Source: Paraescarpia echinospica (Eukaryota > Annelida > Polychaeta > Sabellida > Siboglinidae). Taken from it: a stretch of DNA of 64,000 bases. How positions within the stretch are numbered: position 1 is the first letter of the stretch; each line of letters begins with the position of its first letter. The position numbers and the translations under genes were made by a program. Positions 1 through 9,700 of the stretch are shown here, piece by piece. The stretch lies in NCBI GenBank assembly GCA_020002185.1, contig CM034534.1, positions 69,665,946-69,729,945 of the forward strand, written 5' to 3'. Below the pieces are notes generated by a model. That model was not told the DNA's origin. It did no database searches and saw only the letters and a list, made by a program, of their open reading frames with translations.

Positions 1-52
1 TCTATATGTCTATGTTCACCTGTTTGCCTGTATGCCTGCCTCTCTATGTTCA

Positions 53-58
53 TGTGTA

Positions 59-90
<32 letters not shown>

Positions 91-135
91 CGCTCGCCCG
101 CCCGCCCACCCGCCCGCCCGCCTGCCCGCTCGCCC
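53..135. repeat. CTGT and CCGCC simple repeat
   Basis: A run of CTGT units passes into CGCC/CACC-rich sequence. It occupies the position equivalent to the much longer TGCC arrays at 19.3 kb and 39.9 kb. Confidence 0.9.
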
Positions 136-297
136 GTATGTTAAATTATGTACTGTTGGTAACTTATCTAGCTCCAGGCTTAATACGTTATTTTGACTGT
201 ATGATTGTTCGATTGTTCATTGTTCGTGGCACTGTACAAAATGTTCTAGAAAATGTGATTATACTGTATAAATGTAATTGCCTGTGAACTCTCTCAC

Positions 298-306
298 ACA
301 CAAACA

Positions 307-344
<38 letters not shown>

Positions 345-418
345 ACACTCACACACACACAACACACACACACACACACCACACACACACACACACACCA
401 CACACACACACTCAACAC
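298..418. repeat. (CA)n microsatellite
   Basis: About 120 bases of CA dinucleotides with a few interruptions. The equivalent CA tract near 20570 is short, and its counterpart near 41340 is 22 bases longer, so the site is length-variable. Confidence 0.95.
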
Positions 419-762
419 ACAGTAGTGTGGTAGAGCTCATTATATTGTATAAGGTTATGAATGAATATTTTTTTAGGTTATGAATGAACATTAGTGATTA
501 GATGCTAGAGGGGTGACTGACTTAAATGACATAATATGCAGGGGAGGGGGCAGGGCTGAAACCAACAGTAGCCCTTGCTGGGCTTGCCCTCTGTGATAAG
601 CAAAATCAGAATGGTAATTACTTTTCTCTAAGGGATGTTAGTCTTGGAGAAAACACATGTTAAACCACATCATCCACATGTTATTAATTATCAGTAGTCT
701 AGTAGATGGCTTTGTCTTTACTTGGTGGGAAAGATGAAGCCCCCCCATTGAGAGCCTGCAGG

Positions 763-795
<33 letters not shown>

Positions 796-812
796 TGTGT
801 GTGTGTGTGTGT
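763..812. repeat. (GT)n microsatellite
   Basis: GT dinucleotide run with one AT interruption. Confidence 0.95.
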
Positions 813-1602
813 GGTCACACTGTGGAGTAACTGGTTGGGAGTCTACGTGGATGTGATTGTCATGATGAGATGTTAGTAATTATATATATAGGGTAAGATT
901 GTGATAGAGAGTATAATAAATATTGATTCTAGTTTACTTTATCTTGTGACTTATTTTAACTGGTACCTCCCCCTTTATCTAGTGGGGACTGCTATGATAC
1001 TAGTATACAAAACAAAAACATAAGATAATACAACATACCTGGACAAATCCACACAACCGATGTAAGAGTATATCCACAGAAACACATATCAACTGTTCCT
1101 CTCCTATTTCAGAGAGCAACAGTATTCCAAGCTGCTTTCAAAGAGAAACTACAGTCGCAGTGTTACTGACATATGAGTGGGCTACTCCAACATGACACTG
1201 ACAACAAGTTACCTACAGCACGGTTATACACCTGAGGCGTTCCGTTGACATAAAAAAAACATCCAATCAGGAACCGGCAAAAGAGACAGTCCCTTCTCAT
1301 TAAGACAGCACCAAGGTAAACAGGTCACTGGGCCATGACAGACAACTCAGCCGGCCAAAGACCAGCAGCCCAGATCTCGAGCTTTTACCATGTAAAAAGC
1401 ACGATGGACTGTGGGAACCAGCCAACTGCAAAGGTAATTGTGGGTAGGGATGCCTGCCTGCCTGCACAAGAAGTGCCATGTAATAGAAGCATATTTACTA
1501 TGCGAAGGTTTTGTTTTCAGTTTGAATGTTTCGTGGGCACACCAATCAAATTGTGAACTGTGTTTTGGGCTTGTTAAATGTAATTTGTTGGGACATTGAA
1601 CA

Positions 1603-1814
1603 TACAAAAGAACCTCATTAATAAGGTCACCCTCATTAATAAGGCCACCCTCGGGACAGGGTAAAAGTGACGTAAATGGCAAGGTGAACATATTAGCAAG
1701 ATTATTGTTCATATTCTTTAGTGTTATTGAAATAATTTGGGACTATCTTAGAGTGACCTTAATTGTGAGGTGGCTCTATTACCAAGGTGACAGTAAAGCA
1801 AGGTTCCATTGTAC
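1603..1814. mobile_element. Short MITE-like element, CCTCG-TIR family, copy 1
   Basis: The right end reads outward as TACAATGGAACCTTGCTTTA and the left end as TACAAAAGAACCTCATTAAT, giving imperfect inverted termini next to TA. Internal GGTCACC and GACCTTAAT blocks recur at 15.5, 36.1, 54.45 and 60.65 kb. There is no coding capacity. TA-flanked CAG-like ends suggest a Tc1/mariner or pogo-type derivative, but the assignment is inference. Confidence 0.65.
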
Positions 1815-2750
1815 GTGGAATTTATAATATTAAGAATCTTGTATTACAAATTGAGGAACAAAGAAAGACTGCTTAAAATGGCTGTGCAAATTCAACATGG
1901 CACTTTTTAACAATTCCATTATGAATGTTTATAACAAAATTGATGAAAAACATTTTCAAAACAGTATAGCTGTAAATGTATTATTCAATTAACCATTACA
2001 TATATTTTAAACAATAGGACAAGATGCAACAATGTATTTGTGAACATTCAGTTTAATATTAGCATTTGTTTCTTACAAAAATCATGGCCTACGTAGAAGC
2101 TAAATGTGTAAGTCTGAAGCAAACTTCGTAAAAGCAGCTACATAAGGCAGCAATAAATATGACAAAAGAAATTAGGGCACAGTTTACAGTTAGCACACAA
2201 TGTGTGTACGAGTAATCAGAATTGATAGTGTCACATTTCACTAATAGGGGATCTTTGTAGTACATTTTCTCAAACTTAAAATATTTGTTCAAACTTTCCA
2301 TCAATCTTGCCAAAGGACACAAAACAATAGACAGCTAATAAACAAATTCCAAACTTACATTACATTGTACATAAACCAAGACATATTCTACACAGATAAG
2401 TGCTCAATCATGTTACATGTAAATTAACAAGTAAGTCAGCTACATTTGAGCCAACAGCTGTAAAGAAATATTTGTGGATACTGATCTACGAAAATGTTTT
2501 TCTCCACGATACAAAGGCAGCTATTTCCTTTGGTCTGAATGGCAAGTTAGGTACAATGTGTGAACTGGAGAACTCTTGAACAAATTAAAAAGTGATAGAT
2601 TTGTGTGAATTTAATTCAGTTTGCATCAAAACCACATACTCCGCTAACAGCTATTATACAGAATACCATCCCACACTTCTTAAATCTTTGGTAATTTTGG
2701 CAAATCATGACTGGCTATACAATACCAAAAATGTACAACATATATTATAC
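1815..2750. other. Intergenic sequence with no supported feature
   Basis: AT-rich sequence between the diverged first-exon copy and the 3' end of adaptor gene A. I see no exon with splice signals, no RNA gene and no repeat here. It could hold distal 3' untranslated sequence of gene A, since no polyadenylation site was assigned. Confidence 0.5.
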
Positions 2751-2751
2751 A

Positions 2752-2834
2752 GTGCGTGTGTGTGTGTGGGTGGGTGGATGGGTGGCATGTGTGTGTGTGC
2801 ATGTGCGTGTGTGCATGAGCGTGTGTGTGTGTAA
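2752..2834. repeat. GT-rich microsatellite
   Basis: GTGTG/GGTGG simple sequence. The duplicated copy after the N gap begins inside this tract (23561 corresponds to 2821), so it marks a contig end. Confidence 0.9.
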
Positions 2835-3287
2835 ATGCATCAATTGCATTGTATTCAATATCACAGCTAAGTTGCTAGGCTTATATAATATCCTGTAACT
2901 GACTACATGTCATTACACAGATAAAAAAACATCAATTTTACATTGCTCTATAAAAACATGAATAATACTATACCAAAGAACATATTTATATACATCATTA
3001 TGTTGGCCCATTTGTATAGTTCATATGTATTTACCTTGCTTATATAAGACATCTCAAAATGTACACCAATACATAGAAATCATTCGGAATGAGGAATCAT
3101 AAACACACACATATTATCTCTGGCAATCATATGATCCTTGGTAGGTCTAGCATGTTGTGTTTTTTACATTTAATAATCCGGTCATGTCTTCACTGGCCAA
3201 TTGTGTCTGAATATTTACAGCGGTGTTGAAGCCAACGTCTGTTGATACAAAAATGTTAAATATGACTTGGGGTATTTTATCAGTCTT

Positions 3288-3720
3288 GTTTCACTCCTGA
3301 ACATTACTTGGGGGATTTTATCAGCATTGTTTCACCCCTGAACATCACTTGCGGGTTTATATCGGTCTTGTTTCACCCCTGAATATCACTTGGGGAGTTT
3401 TATCAGTCTTTTTCACCTCTGACATATCACTTAGGGGTTTATCAGTCTTGTTTCACCCCTGACACATCATTTGGGGTGTTTAATCAGTGGTGCTTCACCC
3501 GGACACAGCTCTTGGGGGGTTTTATCTGTCATGTTTCACCCCTGACAAATCACTTGGAGTGTTTGATCAGTCATGTTTCACCCCTGATGTATCATTTGTG
3601 GGGGTGTTTGACCAGTTGTGTTTCATCCCCAGATGTATCACTTGTGGGGAAGATTAATTAGTTGTGTTTCACCCCTATTGTATCACTTGTAGGGGTGTTT
3701 GATGAGTCGAGTTTCACCCC
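3288..3720 (-). repeat. 41-46 bp minisatellite made from the gene's own C-terminal codons (copy A)
   Basis: Eleven units begin with GTTTCAC on the plus strand at 3288, 3329, 3370, about 3410, 3450, about 3492, 3533, 3575, 3620, 3665 and 3711. Read on the gene strand, the unit at the exon end encodes GETRLIKHPYK-stop. The next units downstream still read GETQLINLPHK-stop and DETQLVKHPHK-stop, then decay. Units next to the exon are 45-46 bp and distal ones about 41 bp. The array is therefore a tandem amplification of the last dozen codons plus the stop codon, lying in the 3' untranslated or downstream region. Confidence 0.88.
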
Positions 3721-6700
3721 CTTCCCCATCTTGTCCTGCCAGTATGATGCAGTACTGCCTGTGATGTTGGATGAGCTCCGGAACAGTGTTGAAACACTAG
3801 AATGAAACAATATGAAATATGTTACACTTAAAATGCTGGCATACATCAGTTTATTACTAACGTTATTGTTGGATTATGCACAAATACTCTATATTACAAA
3901 ATATATAAATATATGAAAAACATAGTAATTAGCATAATTGTAAACATGTTTAATATTAGTACTAATGAAATGTTATTAGCGTTATTGTTATTGGCAAACT
4001 GTGTAGACGTGTAATAAATAATCTGAATTGTTTAATACAGAAGCCAAGAATAAACAATTCTAACATGCACAAACACACACCAACCCAACCAACCACCCAC
4101 ACACACGACACGCACGCACGCACGCACGCAGGCATGCACTCACTCACAACCACCCATGCATGTACAGAACTATTTATACTAATGAAAATCAACAATGCAC
4201 ATAATTATTGTAACCCAAGCCTGTAAGTTTTAGGCCCCACCCTGCTATCTTTCCACCTGCCCAGCCTCCCATCTACCCACCCTTCCATTTATCTTCCCAC
4301 CCTCCCATCTAGCCACCCTCCCACTCACTCTCCCATCTACCTGCCCTCCCACTCACCCTCCCATCTACCTGCCCTCCCACTCACCCTCCCATCTACCCAC
4401 CCTTCCACTTACCTTCCCACCCTCCCATCTACACACCCTCCCACTCACCTTCCCACCCTCCCATCTACCCACCCTTCCACTTACCCTCCCACCCTCCCAT
4501 CTACACACCCTCCCACTCACCCTCCCAGCCATTTCTTTTGTGAAACACAACTTACCTCTTCATCTTGTTTCTCGGAACCGATAGCAAACTTCCCGTCACT
4601 GCGATTTCGTAGGTGCAGGTGCCGGATTCTACCTTTGTACAGTATACACAGAGTGTATGGATTCTTTGGATCTATTTTCGTGCTGTTTCGTACCAAATAG
4701 GCCCCATCCTGAAACAAGGTAAAAACTGACATAGACAAATGATTTTGACTTAAAATGGATAACACTAGTTTGGCCAATACCAAACATGAGAACCGTGTCA
4801 TATCAACACATACTGTACTACACATTCACACATCTGTATGTTTGGTAATAAATCATAAATGAACAAATATAAATGGCCATATAATACAAAATATATAGGT
4901 GCAAATTTGGATCATTGTCAATGCATAAACTTAACAGATTCATGTGTCAGCAAATTGTAACAAGACTTGCAACAACCTAACACTTAATGGCAACAACAAT
5001 ATAACTTATGAAGATCACTGAAATAACAACATATTGTGTTACGAATACTAACTTAAGCATTGTTTCATTTACAATTAGAGGAGCAACAACATTTGATTGA
5101 TGGAGCAATATGTCAGTATTATTATATCTGTGCGTTTCATTATGATTACCTGTGCAGCAACATTTCATTTTAATTATTATTATTATGGTTAATACTGCAA
5201 CAACAGTAAACTGATTACAGTAATGCAATGCGACTAAAGATGCACTCGGAATAAATTAGCGAGGTTATATTAAACTAAATATTATCATGAACACTTCATC
5301 ACATTCAAAAGGCACAACAAGATTAATCCTTGCCTGACGCAGAGCTTTTATTTTTGAGATTTCTTCGGGACGGTCAAGGCTGCCAAAGAACCAAGGATAC
5401 CTGGATAGATCCTACAAGGAACACAGAGAAACTGTTTACACAAAGTAGATACTAACATTCAGTATCCGTTGGTTGTCTGACTGCTCAAGGCTTACGAATA
5501 CAAATATTTTATTTCAAGTTAAAAACCCATATATCAGTATGCACAAATATGCATTAAAATTAAATAAATAAAAAATGTGTAAATAAGTTAAACACACAAA
5601 TCAGTTAAAATAAGAGTAAAATATAAATCAGTTAACAAATAACTATGATAAATAAATTAATAAAAAATATACAACAAATGGGTAATAGCACTTGTGTGGG
5701 AATTATTAATAAACACATCTATTCAGTTCAAATTACGATGGCAGCCATTACGATGTGTATTCAACTCATGGATTCTGGTGAGGAAATGTTGTCTGAATGC
5801 AGAATCTATATAAGTTGTCTTTGTAAAAAAGCCTCTGCATGACATTATAGATATCCTTCGATAAGATCTCACCTTTGAACTGGAGTGAGGCACATTGGGT
5901 AGACATCCTGCAACAGATAATACATAACCTGTAAACAATGGCCATGATCTATCTGAACTAATGCATATTTATTCACCAAGCACCATATTTGTTTCTGAAC
6001 CTTGTTTCCAAAGTCTACAGGTGTTTAAAGACATGCAGTATGACCAGAGAATATCTCTACAGAAATATGAACATATATTTTGGTCCGCTATTTAAATTCT
6101 GCTGTTTGTTAGCACCGCTAGGATGTTTGATCACAAGTGTCCACTTTAAATAGAACTATGTGGAAAACAAATGTATTGATAAAAAGGCCAGCAATGCCTA
6201 ATGCTTGGTTAGCTAATCAAAATCACTTTGCATTATTACTTTTTTTAACAATAAATACTAAATGCATTTCTATGTAACATACAGCTCACAAACATAACGT
6301 GATAAATCACAACTTACTTGATAACAACGAACTCTTTGCTGTGGTTTCCTCAGCTGAAAGTACATAAAAGGGTTGTTACAATCAATAAAACTCCACGTAT
6401 TGTCGAACAAATGCTAATATTACATCTTCAAGCCAGTATGAAGAATCATCATGAATAAAAGGCAAAAAAACTAAATATCTACAGAATCTGCAAATTGTTA
6501 AACTACATTTTTGTTGTGTAAAATTCTTATTGAGAATGTTGATGTTTTGAACCCTTGACAGGTAAAACAGACATAGCTGGCAGGAATTAAATGTCTGCAA
6601 CAATGGCTACTTCAAAGATTGGATTCTATTTATGACATTGCCCAAATACTAACATTATTAACGTTGGTTTACAAGTGTTATGTTATGTTATGTTAGAAAC

Positions 6701-9700
6701 AACTCATGTTGCTCTAGACATTACACATTCAGAATTTTCATAAGGAAATATTTTGTAAAAATTATCATGATAACGGTTGTGGATGATAATTGCAAGTTTA
6801 CTGCCTGCACGACAGCTGTTGTTCAAGGTTTAAAGGGAGAGCGATAGTGTAGTGGTTAGGACATCCGCCTGGCATGCCAGCACTCCGAGTTCAAAACCTG
6901 GATCCCTCGTGACTAGGAGATCACGGTAATGTCGGTCCCATCTCAATTTGGGACGGAAAAGAACCACTGTGGACGACTTGCACCCTGGCAGTGACTACCC
7001 TCAGTGCCAGCATATAAAGTATTGTTTGACGATAATGTTCTGAAAAAGGCTGACTGGTTGAATGAGACCTCATAATGCCATAACATCGTAACCACAATAT
7101 ACACAGACTAGTCAGTTAATACATCATTGCTGAGCGCTGGAAACCACTAGAACTAGAGAACTAGAACCCACCAGGTGGCAGTGGTGGAAGTGTCCGCTTG
7201 GCAATTGGCACCGTTGATTGAGTAGGAGGTCGCGTTGATGTTGTATGATGCAACATTGATGATGTAGGAGGTCGTGTTGATGCTGTATGATGCAATGTTG
7301 ATGCTGTAAATGTCAGATAAAACAAGTAAGCTATAAAACTGATGGTTATCGATGCAAATTTAAGCTTATCGGGTTGTTAAAATAACAAATGGGCCAAGTG
7401 GCCCTGAAGTCCTTTGGACTAATACGTCTATATGTAACCCCTGACCAAATGAGTGATAAGTCGGAAAAATTGTAATATTGTTTTCTTACATTCTTGAAAA
7501 GGTTGGGTAGGGTGCTTTACACGGTTTCAAAAATTATGACTGCTACAAAAATTGGCAAAGCTATGGAGCATTGAACATGGTAGGGGTCAAAAAGTTAAAA
7601 TGAAGAAAACGGCTGTTGAAGTTTTACATTATATATGCAAATGGACTGCATGGAAATATTACATGCATGACATTCAAATGTGGCACACAGTGTGTATGTT
7701 ATGTTGTAATGATACACTGGAAGTACAAATGTGCTGCTACAAAAACTTATCAAGTTATGCTAGATCATGTCTTTATGTGTAAAACTAAGAGGACAAATTA
7801 TTTGAGACCAAAAAGTAGACTCACTGTTTGACACAGTTTAAAACCTACAGGCAACAGTCTAGTTTAACAGGAGACTATCAAACAATAGCAGGCACTACCA
7901 AATGAAATGTCTATGAAAAATTTGAGAAAAAGTTACTGAACAGTTTCTGAAAAAAAACAGCCCCGGAGAAGTAATTATAGTTATTGTTAAGATGTTTAAC
8001 CTAGTTCTATTATCTGACATTGTGCCAACAGATTGGTGTATTGGGATCATTAAGACTATATAATTATTATATAAACATAGCAGCAGACACTGGGACAGTG
8101 TGACTGCTGCCTGGCTAAATGGATGCAATGGTGTTTTGAAGTTAGTTCTTCTGCCAACTATCCTTTTCACACAAGCCTATATGTTTAGTAGCTGCCGGCA
8201 CACTACTGAGCCTAAACTACCATACATATGTGAAAAACGTGCTGATGTATAGGAACTTGACCCACTAATTAACTGTCCACCAAGCAGTAGCAGAACAGTT
8301 TATAATAATCCACAAGTTAAGTGGCAGTGATTTTCCTTTTATCATTCATGTGATGTTTATTGTGAGCAGGGCGGACAAATGGTCATCATACTTAGACAGG
8401 TACAGAAAGAAACTGACGTTTTCTATAAAAAGAACACATTTGCCTATCAATGGCATGTATTTCCTATTGTTGCTGTTTCTGCCGGGCAGAAACAGTTTCT
8501 GCCCGGCATAAATCAACAACCCTGTAGGTAATTATTAATCAAATGCTTTTTGGTGAATCGTAGTTACAGATCATTAAGGGTTATGATGGAAGTAAAATGT
8601 TGACATGTTTACTGTTCACTAATTGCACCACGTCTTGCATTTAGAGGAATAATTATAATAGAAAATAAAATGTTGTGGCACATATTTTTAAATACATGCA
8701 TTGATGAGAAACCGGGAATTACTTTTCTGTGGCCTAAGAATAACCAATTTCAATTAACTTTCTGCTTAACAAATACATAAAATATATATCCATACAAGAC
8801 ACAGACGCCGCATGTGACAGATGTTTTGGGAAGGGAAATAGTGCTCTGTTTCTGGTACAATACACAAAATCTACTGTTAGGGAATAGTCTTAAGGGCCCT
8901 TCTCAAAACCACATCACTAGATAGTGTAAACATTTTGCATTTTGGGGGGCTGTGTCAGCCTTCTTCTCATGTGATATAGAGTTACCACAAGGAAAAAACT
9001 TGTGTCCTTTGTTATTTGCTATTTACCTGAATGATTTTGAACACTGTTAGTCATAATTATAAGGGACTTGACATGGCAGCTGGTGAAATTTACAACCTTA
9101 GTGATGATGATGATGTAGACATTTTCTTGCAAATATATGTTCTACTATATGCTGATGATACTAGAATGATTCAATCAAATACAGATTTTTTTGTATATAG
9201 CGGAACTATGTCAACTCTTCTAATGGTTGACATGTGGTTGTTTCAGGATGTCCCCTTAGAATGTAGGCACAACTGTCCAGGGGTCTAGAGGGTGCTGTGT
9301 CTGTTGATCCAAGCCTCTGCCAGTGACCAATTATAGATTAGTCACACTTTCCACCAGCAGTGTGTTGACCCAAGCCTCTGCCAGTGACCAATTACAGATT
9401 AGTCACACATTCCACCAGCAGCCACAGCGAGGTGTGACAGATGTTGTGGGAAAAGGGATTAGTTGAACAAACGGACTGGAAGCCTGCTAGATCATCTGCT
9501 GCAGTAGATTATTTAGTTAGCAAATTTAGCATTTTAGGGGACGTTTGGTGCCCTTAGAATGATTCATTCAAATACAGATTGTTGTGTACAGTGACACTAC
9601 CACATGGAATGTATATGCAAAATTAGAGAAAAAGTTGCTGAACAGTTTTTGAAAAAATAGGCAAAATGTTACATTTTTACCAGTTTTGGGTTCCTTGGAG

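Larger units (their letters stand above)
1..1430 (-). promoter_or_regulatory. Diverged copy of the adaptor-gene first-exon/promoter segment
   Basis: This stretch aligns by eye in collinear blocks with 19.25-21.08 kb, with many substitutions and indels. Shared items in order are a CTGT/CCGCC-type simple repeat, a block beginning attatgtactgttggt, a block ending near a CA repeat, and a 260-base block matching the non-coding first exon of the adaptor gene. In that last block the minus-strand splice donor CAG|GTATGT (exon end 1039) matches the donor at 20724, and a CCAATCAGG box at 1263 matches the one at 20945. Because the gene reads leftward, this would be the 5' end of another paralogue whose body lies left of base 1. 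Homology is visible directly; the existence of the neighbour gene is inference. Confidence 0.7.

Noticed and set aside
4977..5228. Short open frame with hydrophobic segments (VVISVIFISYIVVAI)
   Set aside because: AT-rich intron sequence between SH2 exons; not preserved as an open frame in copy B.
6840..6915. Possible tRNA gene
   Set aside because: A and B box-like blocks are present, but stems do not pair well and a SINE body follows; an identical copy exists at 27467. Treated as a SINE.
8470..8512. Small palindrome GTTTCTGCC/GGGCAGAAAC with an adjacent repeat of one arm
   Set aside because: Short, lies in decayed repeat sequence, and the stem is broken by a base change in copy B; no supporting function.
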